Assembly: GCF_001695835.1 (NCBI RefSeq)
Contig: NZ_MBSO01000011.1
Span: 1-64,000, forward strand
DNA from: Ensifer sp. LC11
Lineage (GTDB): Bacteria > Pseudomonadota > Alphaproteobacteria > Rhizobiales > Rhizobiaceae
Reading direction: 5' to 3'
DNA length: 64,000 nucleotides
Shown here: positions 8,228-16,436 of the stretch, one piece after another
Layout of the letters: each line of letters begins with the position of its first letter
Numbering within the stretch: the stretch's first letter is position 1
Made by a program: the position numbers and the translations under genes
Notes under the pieces: generated by a model
What the model was told of the DNA's origin: nothing
Database searches by the model: none
The model's input: only the letters and a program-made list of their open reading frames with translations

Positions 8228-9133
8228 ATGCTGAACTTCCGTTCTCCAGAAACGCTGCCGCTGGTCAATCTCAGCAATGCCGGTGTGCGCCGCAACGGTC
8301 GCTGGCTGGTGCGCGGCGTCGAGTTCTCGATCAGCCCGGGCGAGATCGTCACGCTAATCGGCCCGAACGGATCAGGCAAATCGACGACGGCGAAGGCGGC
8401 GATTGGCGTCTTGAAGCCGGACGAGGGCCATGTCGAGCGCAAGCCGGGCCTGAAAGTCGGATATGTGCCGCAGAAGCTGGCCGTCGACTGGACGCTGCCC
8501 TTGACCGTGGAGCGGCTGATGACGCTGACCGGCCCGCTGAAGGGTCGGGAGATCGAGGAGGCGCTGTCGGCGACCGGCGTGCTGCATCTGGCGAAAGCTG
8601 AAGTCCAGCATCTCTCGGGTGGCGAGTTCCAGCGAGCGCTGCTGGCCCGCGCCATCGCCCGCAAGCCGGACCTGCTGGTGCTCGACGAACCGGTGCAGGG
8701 CGTCGATTTCAGCGGCGAGATCGCGCTCTACGAACTGATCAAGCAGATCCGAAACCGCACCGGCTGCGGCATTCTGCTGATCTCGCATGACCTGCATATC
8801 GTCATGGCGGAGACCGATACGGTCGTCTGTTTGAATGGCCATGTCTGCTGCCGCGGCACCCCGCAGGCGGTAAGCCAGAGCCCGGAATACCAGAAACTCT
8901 TTGGGCGGCGGGCCGCGAGTACCCTTGCGGTCTACAGCCACCACCATGACCACACCCATCTGCCCGACGGACGCGTCCTGCATGCAGACGGCTCGATCAC
9001 CGAACATTGTTTCCCCGGCGACGGGCACCACCACGACGATGAGGAAAACGTGCACGACCACGGCGAAGACTGCGGCTGCGGCCACCATACGCGCCTGCAT
9101 GGCTATGACGTGAAGGAGAAGCGCGATGCTTGA
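8228..9133 (+). CDS. znuC: Zinc ABC transporter ATP-binding protein with His-rich tail
   Basis: The 301-residue ATPase has Walker A (GPNGSGKST, 45-53), the LSGGE signature at 129-133, Walker B (LLVLDEP, 149-155) and the switch His in ISHDLH. The ATPase core ends near residue 235. The last 60 or so residues form a His/Asp/Cys-rich tail with HHHDHTH, GDGHHHDDEENVHDHGED and CGCGHH, which may sense or store zinc. The ATG at 8228 is chosen because homology starts there; the ribosome site is weak. It overlaps znuB by eight bases and drives uptake with ZnuA and ZnuB. Confidence 0.95.
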   Translation: MLNFRSPETLPLVNLSNAGVRRNGRWLVRGVEFSISPGEIVTLIGPNGSGKSTTAKAAIGVLKPDEGHVERKPGLKVGYVPQKLAVDWTLPLTVERLMTLTGPLKGREIEEALSATGVLHLAKAEVQHLSGGEFQRALLARAIARKPDLLVLDEPVQGVDFSGEIALYELIKQIRNRTGCGILLISHDLHIVMAETDTVVCLNGHVCCRGTPQAVSQSPEYQKLFGRRAASTLAVYSHHHDHTHLPDGRVLHADGSITEHCFPGDGHHHDDEENVHDHGEDCGCGHHTRLHGYDVKEKRDA

Positions 9134-9956
9134 TGATTTCTTCGTGCGCGCGCTGATTGCCGGCATCGGCATCGCCGTCATGGCCGGGCCGCTCGGCTGT
9201 TTCGTCATCTGGCGGCGCATGGCCTATTTCGGCGATACCATGGCGCATTCGGCGCTGCTTGGTGTGGCGCTGTCTCTGCTTCTCGAACTCAACCTGATGC
9301 TCAGCGTCTTCATCGTCGCCGCCGTCGTCTCGGTGCTGCTTCTGTTCCTGCAGCGCCGCGGCGCGCTGTCGACCGATGCGCTGCTCGGCATCCTCTCCCA
9401 TTCGGCGCTGTCCTTCGGCCTCGTTATCGTCGCCTTCATGACCTGGGTGCGCATCGATCTCGTCGGCTTTCTCTTTGGCGATATTCTTGCCGTCTCCGAA
9501 TCCGATATCGATATCATCTGGGGCGGCGGCATCCTTGTCATCTTCGCCATCGTCTATCTCTGGCGGCCGCTCCTGGCTTCGACCGTCAATCCGGAACTGG
9601 CGGAAGCGGAGGGGCTGAATCCTGAGCGCACGCGCCTCTTCTTCATGCTCCTGATGGCGCTGGTGATCGCGATCGCCATGAAGATCGTCGGCATCCTCCT
9701 GATCACCTCGCTCCTGATCATTCCTGCCGCAACCGCGCGGCGCTTCTCGACCTCGCCTGAGGTGATGGCTGTGCTCGCATCTGTCATCGGTGCGCTCGCG
9801 GTTACCGGTGGACTTTTCGGCTCGCTGCACTGGGATACGCCGTCGGGACCATCTATCGTCGTGGCGGCTGTTGGGCTTTTTGTTCTTAGTCTGCTACCGA
9901 TCGGTCGCCGCCCAATGGAGGCGGCGCATCATTCCACGCCTGGAGGGCACCGCTGA
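9126..9956 (+). CDS. znuB: Zinc ABC transporter permease
   Basis: The 276-residue integral membrane protein belongs to the ABC-3 family, with about eight membrane segments and the usual N-terminal MAGPLGCFVIWRRMAYFGDT region, which contacts the ATPase. It overlaps znuC at its start by eight bases and shares one base with the zur start (TGATG), so the three genes form one tightly coupled unit. It forms the inner-membrane channel for zinc delivered by ZnuA. Confidence 0.96.
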   Translation: MLDDFFVRALIAGIGIAVMAGPLGCFVIWRRMAYFGDTMAHSALLGVALSLLLELNLMLSVFIVAAVVSVLLLFLQRRGALSTDALLGILSHSALSFGLVIVAFMTWVRIDLVGFLFGDILAVSESDIDIIWGGGILVIFAIVYLWRPLLASTVNPELAEAEGLNPERTRLFFMLLMALVIAIAMKIVGILLITSLLIIPAATARRFSTSPEVMAVLASVIGALAVTGGLFGSLHWDTPSGPSIVVAAVGLFVLSLLPIGRRPMEAAHHSTPGGHR

Positions 9957-10351
9957 TGGCTACGCCGCAACTGACCAAGAACCAGACGCTGGTGATGGAT
10001 GCGCTCAGCCATTCCGAAGGGCCGATGAGCGCTTACACCATCCTCGACAAGCTGCGCGATCATGGCTTTCGCGCGCCGCTGCAGGTCTACCGCGCGCTCG
10101 ACAAGTTGCTGGAATACGGCCTCGTGCACCGGCTGGAGAGCCTGAACGCCTTCGTCGCCTGCTCCTGCCCGCATGATCACGAGCACGACCATGGCGTCAC
10201 CGCTTTCACCATCTGCGAGGGCTGCGGCCAGGTCACCGAGTTCCATGACGAGGCTATCGAGCAGCGGCTTTCGGCGCTGACGCGGGCGCAGAGCTTCAAA
10301 ACCGAGAAGACGACGATCGAGATCCGCGGTCATTGCCAAAGCTGCGCGTAA
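9956..10351 (+). CDS. zur: Zinc-responsive Fur-family repressor
   Basis: The 131-residue protein has the winged-helix DNA-binding half (about 5-70), a His-rich hinge CSCPHDHEHDH at 69-79, and the structural zinc site formed by two CxxC pairs at Cys87/Cys90 and Cys127/Cys130. The length and the two pairs fit Zur rather than Fur or Irr. Lying at the end of znuCB, it would be autoregulated. It represses the znu genes when zinc is ample; the palindromes at 8148-8185 and 6699-6713 are its likely targets. Confidence 0.94.
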   Translation: MATPQLTKNQTLVMDALSHSEGPMSAYTILDKLRDHGFRAPLQVYRALDKLLEYGLVHRLESLNAFVACSCPHDHEHDHGVTAFTICEGCGQVTEFHDEAIEQRLSALTRAQSFKTEKTTIEIRGHCQSCA

Positions 10352-10366
10352 GCTCGGTTCCGTCGA

Positions 10367-10417
10367 CTACAGCGCCGCGCGTCTTGTTAGACGCGCAAAG
10401 GTCGCCGTAGCACTTTG
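10367..10417 (-). repeat. CTACAGCG hairpin repeat, copy 1
   Basis: CTACAGCGCCGCGCGTCT at 10367 is followed by a perfect inner hairpin GCGCGTCT-TGTT-AGACGCGC and then AAAGGTCGCCGTAGCACTTTG. The reverse complement aligns with copies at 11066 and 59050 over the shared AAAGTxCTAC and CCTTTGCGCGTC parts. It may also act as the terminator of znuCB-zur and of the convergent carbonic anhydrase gene. Confidence 0.7.
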
Positions 10418-10455
10418 CAGTAGGATGACACCGCTTTCCCGGAATTGCTTGGGTC

Positions 10456-10986
10456 TCAGTCCAGCCGGCTAAGGTCGGAGGCGTAGCGTCGCCAGTTCTT
10501 GACGTAGTGCGCGGCTGAGCGCTTCAGTCCTTCGACGGCTGCATCATCCAGCGTGCGGATCGCCTTGGCCGGCGCGCCGACGATGAGGGAATTGTCGGGG
10601 AACTCCTTGCCTTCGGTCACCAGCGCGTTGGCGCCGACGAGACAGTTGCGGCCGATCTTGGCGCCGTTGAGCACGGTCGCGCCCATGCCGATCAGCGAAT
10701 TCTCGCCGATGCTGCAGCCGTGGATGATGGCGCCGTGGCCGATGGTGCAGCCTTCGCCGATGGTCACCGGAAAGCCGGGATCGACATGGATGACCACGTT
10801 TTCCTGGATATTGGTGCGCGCGCCCAAGCGGATCGGCTCGTTGTCGCCGCGCACCGTCGCGCCGAACCAGATGCCCACTTCGTCGCCGATCTCGACCTGG
10901 CCGATGACGCTTGCGTCGGGCGCCACCCAATAGCCACCGTCCGGCGGCGTCTGCGGGCGGAGCGATCCAAGGGCATAGAACGGCAT
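10456..10986 (-). CDS. Gamma carbonic anhydrase family protein
   Basis: The 176-residue protein is a left-handed beta-helix of hexapeptide repeats, full length for the YrdA/gamma-CA-like group. The three zinc or iron ligands are in place: His67 in NVVIHVDPG, and His84 and His89 in GHGAIIHG. It probably forms a trimer in the cytoplasm and hydrates CO2, though many members of this group show little activity in assays. It faces zur and is transcribed alone. A metal-dependent enzyme beside the zinc regulon may be coincidence, as no Zur box was seen before it. Confidence 0.9.
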   Translation of the reverse strand: MPFYALGSLRPQTPPDGGYWVAPDASVIGQVEIGDEVGIWFGATVRGDNEPIRLGARTNIQENVVIHVDPGFPVTIGEGCTIGHGAIIHGCSIGENSLIGMGATVLNGAKIGRNCLVGANALVTEGKEFPDNSLIVGAPAKAIRTLDDAAVEGLKRSAAHYVKNWRRYASDLSRLD

Positions 10987-11017
10987 CGGCGTTTATCCTT
11001 CTTCTTTCGAGGCTACT

Positions 11018-11120
11018 GCATGTCCTTCAATCCTAGTCGATTAAAGGACAAAACACGCAGCAAATCAAAGTGCTACAGCGACCTTTGCGCGTCCAAAAAG
11101 ACGCGCGGCTCTGTCGCGAC
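11018..11120 (+). repeat. CTACAGCG hairpin repeat, copy 2
   Basis: This copy extends further than copy 1. The part TCGATTAAAGGACAAAAC matches TCGATCAAAGGATAAAAC before copy 3, followed by CAAAGTGCTACAGCGACC and the hairpin GCGCGTC-CAAAAA-GACGCGC. It fills the gap between the carbonic anhydrase gene and the FAH-family gene. Confidence 0.75.
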
Positions 11121-11177
11121 ATGCGAAAAGACAAAATTTAAAGCGCAAGGAGCGAATCTGAAAGATCGCGACGCGCT

Positions 11178-11864
11178 TTAGAGAACGGTGACGGCAAGTG
11201 CCGCGACGCCATCGACGCCGCAAGCCACCTCGTCGCCGCGCACGACAGGCCCGACGCCCGAGGGCGTGCCGGTCATGATGATGTCACCGGGCGCCAGCGT
11301 GAAGAGCTTCGACAATTCCGCGATGATCTCTGGCACTTTCCAGATCATCTGGTCGAGATCGCCCTTTTGGCGCGTCTCGCCATTGACCTTCAGCCAGATG
11401 TTGCCGTTGACCGGATGGCCAATCGCTTCGGCCGGCACGATCGCCGAGACCGGGGCGGAATGCTCGAACGCCTTTGCGGCCGCCCAGGGCTTGCCGGCCT
11501 TCTTGGCCTCCGCCTGCAGGTCGCGCCGGGTGAAGTCGATGCCGACGGCGTAACCATAGACACAATCAAGCGCTTCATCGACGGCGATGTCGCTGCCGCC
11601 GCGCTTCAGCGCCACGACAAGTTCGACCTCGTGATGCACATCCGAGGTCAGCGGCGGATAGGGGAACGTGTTACCGGCTGCGAGCAGATTGTCCGGGTTC
11701 TTCTGGAAAAAGAAGGGCGGTTCACGGTCGGGGTCGTGACCCATCTCGATGGCATGCGCAGCATAGTTGCGACCAACGCAATAAACCCTGCGAACCGGAA
11801 ATCCGACAAGGCTGCCGGAAATCGGCAGCAGGACGGGCGGCGGAGGAGGGATGATAGTTTCCAT
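11178..11864 (-). CDS. Fumarylacetoacetate hydrolase family protein
   Basis: The 228-residue protein is a single FAH domain, the size of fumarylpyruvate or acylpyruvate hydrolases. The metal-binding acids are visible in [10 protein letters not shown] (two Glu, near 79-81) and in [13 protein letters not shown] (Asp, near 111). The substrate-side KAFEHSAPV segment and MTGTPSGVG near the C-terminus are typical. It hydrolyses a C-C bond in a beta-diketo acid in the cytoplasm. The exact substrate is open, since no aromatic-degradation genes lie beside it. The start carries a Pro-rich lead ([15 protein letters not shown]). Confidence 0.9.
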   Translation of the reverse strand: METIIPPPPPVLLPISGSLVGFPVRRVYCVGRNYAAHAIEMGHDPDREPPFFFQKNPDNLLAAGNTFPYPPLTSDVHHEVELVVALKRGGSDIAVDEALDCVYGYAVGIDFTRRDLQAEAKKAGKPWAAAKAFEHSAPVSAIVPAEAIGHPVNGNIWLKVNGETRQKGDLDQMIWKVPEIIAELSKLFTLAPGDIIMTGTPSGVGPVVRGDEVACGVDGVAALAVTVL

Positions 11865-12122
11865 GATCGTCCGTTGATGGGCGCTTGCCCGTCGCGAAGG
11901 GCAGGCAAGGTCACCGTTGTTGGCCGCTTGGTGTCAACCGGTTTCGGTTCAGGTCGAGCGGTGGAGAATCCGGACGTTACTGCATAAATTCACGAATCGG
12001 AATCGATCCGCGAAAATATTAGACGAAGGATTGAGGAAGGATTGAGAAAGGGTTCCGGTACGCGCGCGCCCGGTCGGGCGCGCAGGATCATGGCACCCAC
12101 CCGGGCGCCATGAGGGCAAAGC

Positions 12123-12329
12123 TCAGGCGCAGTGCGCGTAGGCCTGGAGCTGGTCTCTGGTCAGGAACCGACCGTCCGAGCGCGAATTAAGCTCGGGATG
12201 GCTGTATTCGAGGCTGGGGACTTCGGGAAGCTCAAGGGCCTGGCGCACGGTCATGATGCCGAGATCGCGGCGGCCGCCTTCACGCTTCACGGTGACTTCA
12301 ACGATGCGATAGAGATTGCTCTCGCTCAT
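12123..12329 (-). CDS. Small conserved-looking hypothetical protein
   Basis: A 68-residue frame begins MSESNLYRIVEVTVKREGG and has even, protein-like composition, ending QLQAYAHCA. The ATG at 12329 is preferred over one 26 codons upstream because GGGAGA stands before it and the lead would be low in coding character. No family is recognised. The inverted repeats just past its stop (GCGCGCGCCCGG with CGGGCGCGC near 12062-12083) may end transcription. Confidence 0.6.
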   Translation of the reverse strand: MSESNLYRIVEVTVKREGGRRDLGIMTVRQALELPEVPSLEYSHPELNSRSDGRFLTRDQLQAYAHCA

Positions 12330-12642
12330 ATGTTCTCTCCCGTTTATCGTTTTTCTTGAATTCCCTTGCGGGATTAAAGCACTCCGAAATTGGTTTTTGT
12401 GAGGCACCTCAGAATATAGTAGAAAGAAATGAATGCTTCACGACAGAAATCGGGCCATTTCTGGAAAAATTACGCGTGATCGGGCGATAATGTGCCGAAA
12501 TGATGCAAGTTCTGGGCAAATGCCCGGTTTGCGGGCTTGTTTTCGAGATTGCGGTTTCAACCAAAAACACTGCTTTTCGCTCGCCATTGGCGAGCGTTCG
12601 CCGCGTCCTGGCGGCTCATTCGGTCCGGCGCCGGTTGGCGCC
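12330..12642. other. Intergenic stretch without a recognised gene
   Basis: The 313 bases hold a moderately A/T-rich upstream region for the gene ending at 12123 and, near 12578-12596, a hairpin past the DUF982 gene. No reading frame with good coding character was found. Confidence 0.5.
12578..12596 (-). terminator. Hairpin past the DUF982 gene
   Basis: CGCTCGCC and GGCGAGCG form an 8-bp stem with a 3-base loop. On the minus strand AAAAG follows rather than a clean T run, so it is a modest terminator candidate. Confidence 0.35.
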
Positions 12643-12879
12643 TTAGTGCGTATTCAGCTCGGCTTCCGCGGCGGCTGACATAAACAGCGATCGGGCCTCT
12701 TCGGCCGTGCGGCGACCGTCGATGGCCGCGCGGCAGGCACTGCGGGCGGCAACATAGTACGGCCCGCGGCGAGGCCAGTGGTCTGCAAGGCACGCAAGCG
12801 CGTCTGAGGGGCCTTTGACGGTGCGGCAATCGCCGCCAATAAAATCGAGCTCGATCGGCTGTTTCCAGATTACTTGCAT
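12643..12879 (-). CDS. DUF982 domain protein
   Basis: The 78-residue protein shows the DUF982 pattern: an N-terminal W-x-x-P-I/V segment (MQVIWKQPIELDF), a middle with GPSDALACLADHWP, and the helical C-terminal AARSACRAAIDG with AEEARSLFMSAAAEA. DUF982 proteins are small, of unknown role, and largely confined to Rhizobiales, often in many copies. The start at 12879 has GGAGGAGA before it. It stands alone on the minus strand. Confidence 0.88.
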   Translation of the reverse strand: MQVIWKQPIELDFIGGDCRTVKGPSDALACLADHWPRRGPYYVAARSACRAAIDGRRTAEEARSLFMSAAAEAELNTH

Positions 12880-13073
12880 GCGTCTCCTCCTCGAGATCAT
12901 CTCAATGAACATCGGCATTCAACCGCCGGCCGCTGGCTCCTCTCAAGCGGTGTCGGCAGTCTATCTTGCTAATGTAGCGCAGGAGTTCGCATTTGTAAGC
13001 AGCTTTTCCGTGCCGAAATGGGAGGGTGCAATCAGCGGAAGCCGTGGAGGGACGGCCGTTCGACGCACGGATG

Positions 13074-13400
13074 CTAAAGGAACTGGCCGCGCTGCAGGCG
13101 CTCGGCAAAGGCGCGGCCGGCAATGAGCAAGCGCTTCTCATTGGTGTTGCCCGCAAGATAGTCGTCAATGAGCATTCTTGCGTGGCGGCGTGCACGCTCG
13201 CCATCACGTGCCCATCCCTGTTCGAGGCAAAGCGCGTCGAAGACGCGCTGCAATCGCTCCATGTCCGCCTTTGACAGAGCCAGGCACTGTGTCGCACGCA
13301 AAGGAGCCACCACCTGTCCCTCCCGCAAGGCCATGTTCCCGGGCGCACTATGCCAGAACGCATGCGAATTGGACCCCTCGGGAATGAGGGGTCCGGTCAT
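13074..13400 (-). CDS. Hypothetical protein
   Basis: The 108-residue frame contains a helical, charged core (ALSKADMERLQRVFDALC, then GERARRHARMLIDDYLAG) and no membrane segment. Composition is protein-like, with Arg/Glu/Leu/Ala heptad character. The start is uncertain: ATG at 13400 has no clear ribosome site, while an internal ATG at 13334 (MALREGQ) follows GGGAA. No family is recognised. Small rhizobial proteins with similar helical cores are common, but function cannot be stated. Confidence 0.55.
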   Translation of the reverse strand: MTGPLIPEGSNSHAFWHSAPGNMALREGQVVAPLRATQCLALSKADMERLQRVFDALCLEQGWARDGERARRHARMLIDDYLAGNTNEKRLLIAGRAFAERLQRGQFL

Positions 13401-13428
13401 CAGCTTTGATCAGGAGGGCGGGCTGGCC

Positions 13429-13818
13429 TCAAGCCGGTCCGACGCGATCCACCTTGGTGCGGCGGCCGCCTTCCTCGATGCGGTAATAGTCGGATCCGAT
13501 CAGGGCGTATTGGTCGCAGCGCCGACCGCCGTCCTCGAAGGTGATGCAGACTTCGTCGCCGGTAATCGTGTAGCTGCCGCCGTCGCGCACTTCGTAGTCG
13601 CGGTAGCCGTAGCGGCCATCGGTGAAGAAGGTGGAGGCGACACCATTGAGATTGTAGCGCAGCGTCTTGCCGACGAGGAACGCCTGGAGCGCGTCGCCGG
13701 AAAGCGTCGGAACGGAAGGCGCGACGGGCCTGGGCTTTGCGACTTCCGGCGCCTCCAGCTCCATCGACTGGCAACCGGCCAAGAGAACCGTGAGAAGTGC
13801 CACGATCGCGCGTTTCAT
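13429..13818 (-). CDS. Small lipoprotein of unknown function
   Basis: The 129-residue product begins MKRAIVALLTVLLAGCQSME, with a lipobox LLAGC at 12-16 that predicts lipid attachment at Cys16. The mature part has DALQAFLVGKTLRYN and repeated short beta-type segments (TFFTDGRYGYRDYEV, SYTITGDEVCITFEDGGRRC) and two Cys that could pair. The pattern resembles small periplasmic beta-domain proteins, but no named family is assigned. It is transcribed on the minus strand in a run of small envelope genes. Confidence 0.8.
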   Translation of the reverse strand: MKRAIVALLTVLLAGCQSMELEAPEVAKPRPVAPSVPTLSGDALQAFLVGKTLRYNLNGVASTFFTDGRYGYRDYEVRDGGSYTITGDEVCITFEDGGRRCDQYALIGSDYYRIEEGGRRTKVDRVGPA

Positions 13819-14010
13819 GCCGTCTGTCCTTATTCCTGTGACCGGTAACGATACAGGAACGCTGCCCTAATCCTGTGCTGCAGTTCCGTCAACCCCGCCA
13901 GGCTGGCGACAAGGAAGAGAGCAGTGGCGCGCCGGCTTGTCGCCGGGGTGACAACCGGCAAACCGAGGTAGCGTCGCTATGCAATTTAGAGACGCGCCGG
14001 CGCATCGACC

Positions 14011-14133
14011 CTATAGGATATGGTTGGCGACCGCCGCGGCCACAGTGGCGGCCAGCGCCAATAGCAGACATGCGGCGGCGATGATGGTCGCTATTGTCCG
14101 CCGGCGCCGTGCGCCGCTCCAATCGTAGCTCAT
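14011..14133 (-). CDS. Single-span small membrane protein (40 residues)
   Basis: A 40-codon frame begins MSYDWSGARRRRTIA and continues as one hydrophobic helix (TIIAAACLLLALAATVAAAV), ending NHIL. The four-arginine cluster before the helix predicts a cytoplasmic N-terminus. CGGAG stands about ten bases before the ATG. The size is below usual gene-finder limits. Function is unknown. Confidence 0.55.
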   Translation of the reverse strand: MSYDWSGARRRRTIATIIAAACLLLALAATVAAAVANHIL

Positions 14134-14255
14134 GCCTTGCTCCGACGACGATCATGTCGATGCGGGACAATCCGCGATTTTGCTTAACAAAATGGAAACC
14201 ATGATGGTGGCGGCGGGCTAAGGGGCGGGCGCTTGTGCTATCTTCGTGTTGCCCG

Positions 14256-14636
14256 TCAGCGTATCGCCTGCAATTCCGGGAAGGGATAGTAGCGCAACCT
14301 TTTGTCGTTGCAGCGGGAATCGTAGGTGCTTGCGTCGATGACCTTGCCGTCGCGCAGGGCGTAGCCGCTCACCTGCAGCCGCTGTTGGATCCGCGTCTCC
14401 CGGAGGCGAACACAGAAGGCATAGATCTTGGCCTCGGGATTGAGCAGCACTACGCTCGATATTTCCGCCGTCTTGAACTGGGCGCCCTTGGCGCCGACGC
14501 TGCGCGCCAACCTGACATACTCCTTGCGTGCGGCCGCCGACGGTGGCTTTTGCGACGCCAGTACGGATTCCGGCGCCGGAGGCTGGCAGCCCGAGAGCGT
14601 GAAGGCAGCCACTCCGAGAAGGAGGTATTTCAGCAT
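14256..14636 (-). CDS. Small lipoprotein of unknown function
   Basis: The 126-residue product begins MLKYLLLGVAAFTLSGCQPP, with the lipobox LSGC ending at Cys17. The mature part carries RKEYVRLARSVGAKGAQFKT and ends with YDSRCNDKRLRYYPFPELQ. AGGGGAA precedes the ATG at 14636. The family is not recognised; the length and lipobox suit an outer-membrane-anchored periplasmic protein. Confidence 0.8.
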   Translation of the reverse strand: MLKYLLLGVAAFTLSGCQPPAPESVLASQKPPSAAARKEYVRLARSVGAKGAQFKTAEISSVVLLNPEAKIYAFCVRLRETRIQQRLQVSGYALRDGKVIDASTYDSRCNDKRLRYYPFPELQAIR

Positions 14637-14932
14637 TGCGTGTTCCCCTGTTGTTTGTCCGCGCAGGTTGTAGCCGGCGTCTTGCAAGGCTGCAATATCA
14701 ATTGGATAGACTTTCGCCACATCTCACGGCCTTTGCGCTGCAGGTTGCATAGACCAGCACGCGGCTGCAGGCCCCGAACACGCTCTCGCATTCCGCGCCT
14801 TTGCACTGTATAAGGCGCCGTCCCCAAGCGGGGAGCGTTGGCGCCAAAGGGGCGCCAGTGCTGGAAATCCGCCGTGAGAGCGACATTTGTCGTTCCGGCG
14901 TGCAAAGCCAGAATAACGAGAGTTGATCGAGC

Positions 14933-16030
14933 ATGGCAGAAGGCCGCGCACAGCCCGCAAATCCGGGCAACCGTTCCTATTTCAACGCACCGGTTTTCGC
15001 CGTGGCGCCGATGATCGATTGGACCGATCGCCACTATCGCTACTTTGCGCGGCGGCTGTCGCGGCATGCGCTGCTCTATACCGAGATGATCGTCGCCGAT
15101 GCGATCCTGCGTGGTGACAAGCAGAGGCTGTTGGGCTTTGACGGCTCGGAGCATCCCATCGCACTGCAGCTCGGCGGCAATGATCCGGCCAAGATGGCGG
15201 AGGCCGCGAAGATTGCTGAAGCCTTCGGCTATGACGAGATCAACATGAATGTCGGCTGCCCGTCGGACCGGGTGCAGTCCGGCACCTTCGGCGCCTGCCT
15301 GATGCAGGAGCCGGAGACGGTGGCGGCCTGCCTTGTGGCGATGAAGGCGGCAGTGACGATCCCGGTCACGGTCAAGTGCCGCATCGGCGTTGACGATCAG
15401 GACCCGGAGGTGGCGCTGCGTGCGCTCGTCGCGCGGGTCGTTGATGCCGGTACGGATGCCGTCTGGGTGCATGCGCGCAAGGCCTGGCTGCAGGGCCTGA
15501 GTCCGAAAGAGAACCGCGAGATCCCGCCGCTCGACTATGGCCTCGTGCATCGGCTGAAGCAGGAAAATCCCAATCTATTCATCGGCATCAATGGTGGCCT
15601 TCAGACGTTGGACCAGGCGTTCGAGCAGTTGAAGCATCTGGACGGCGTCATGCTCGGGCGTGCCGCCTATCACGACAGCGCCATGTTGACGGCGGCTGAT
15701 GGTCACTTCCCACATCCGCTGACGGGGGCCGCACCCCTGGCGCAGGAAGCGGGCAATTTCTCCGAGCGCGGCCATCGCCTCGATCTCGATTTCTGGGCCG
15801 GTGTCCGCGACGCGATGGCGGACTACGCCGCCGCGCACATCGCCAATGGTGGCCGGCTGATCCACGTCACCCGTCACATGGTCGGCCTGTTCCAGGGTTG
15901 GGCGGGCGCGCGGCGTTACCGACAGATCCTGTCCTCCGATGCGACCCGCCAGGGCGCGGGGCCGGAGGTCATCCACGCTGCTTTCGACGCAGTGTTCGAG
16001 GCGACGGCGGCGAAGCAGGCGGCCGAATAG
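14933..16030 (+). CDS. dusA: tRNA-dihydrouridine(20/20a) synthase DusA
   Basis: The 365-residue FMN-dependent enzyme reduces uridines in the tRNA D-loop. It shows the DusA opening with VAPMIDWTDRHYRYFARRLS, the QLGGNDP segment, and the catalytic Cys109 in NMNVGCPSDRVQSG. The FMN/tRNA region follows with VWVHARKAWLQGLSPKENRE and GINGGLQTLDQ. The C-terminal helical domain (about 250-365) binds tRNA. The length matches DusA, and the start is the first ATG after an A/G-rich GAGAGTTGATCG stretch. It is a single-gene unit. Confidence 0.95.
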   Translation: MAEGRAQPANPGNRSYFNAPVFAVAPMIDWTDRHYRYFARRLSRHALLYTEMIVADAILRGDKQRLLGFDGSEHPIALQLGGNDPAKMAEAAKIAEAFGYDEINMNVGCPSDRVQSGTFGACLMQEPETVAACLVAMKAAVTIPVTVKCRIGVDDQDPEVALRALVARVVDAGTDAVWVHARKAWLQGLSPKENREIPPLDYGLVHRLKQENPNLFIGINGGLQTLDQAFEQLKHLDGVMLGRAAYHDSAMLTAADGHFPHPLTGAAPLAQEAGNFSERGHRLDLDFWAGVRDAMADYAAAHIANGGRLIHVTRHMVGLFQGWAGARRYRQILSSDATRQGAGPEVIHAAFDAVFEATAAKQAAE

Positions 16031-16142
16031 CTCGCGCGTGCGAGTGAGAACCGTGGAATGACGTGGTTTCTGGTTCGAAAGGGCGATGTCCCGATGGGTG
16101 TCGCATTTGGGCAGTTCTTGGACCAATGTCTATCACCGCGAC

Positions 16143-16390
16143 ATGATCACCCAAGAAAGTCTCATCGTCGTAAAGCTTGGTGATACGACGATACAATCAA
16201 CCTCGGCCCGTACCTCGAAGACCATCTCGGGGAGGCGGGCGAAATCGAGGTCGCGATCCCTGGCGTCGAATGCCCGCCCCAAGGCGAGTTGTTTCCGGAG
16301 TACGTTGGGCCCACGAGGCGGGATTTCGGAACTGATCTGCAGGAGGCCCGGGGGTCTGGGCGCCGCAACCCCAAACGAAAACGGCGCCCC
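16143..16390 (+). pseudogene. Possible gene remnant between dusA and the cold shock gene
   Basis: Two adjoining frames look coding but are separated by a stop. One runs MITQESLIVVKLGD from 16143. The other, after a TGA at 16181, continues YDDTINLGPYLEDHLGEAGE and on through IEVAIPGVECPPQGELFPEY to about 16390. No single frame with a start spans both. This could be a frameshifted remnant or chance. The rest of the 16031-16436 gap shows nothing else apart from the terminator. Confidence 0.3.
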
Positions 16391-16404
16391 TTGCGGAGCG
16401 CCGT
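16381..16404 (-). terminator. Intrinsic terminator of the cold shock gene
   Basis: ACGGCGC at 16381-16387 pairs with GCGCCGT at 16398-16404, and read on the minus strand the stem is followed by TTTCGTTT. It lies 33 bases past the stop of the cold shock gene. Confidence 0.75.
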
Positions 16405-16436
16405 TTCCAAATGAATGTCCGACTGGACGATCCGGC

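Noticed and set aside
14698-14930. Cys-rich minus-strand frame upstream of the dusA start
   Set aside because: Some Cys spacing looks ordered, but there is no start codon with a ribosome site and no recognised family.
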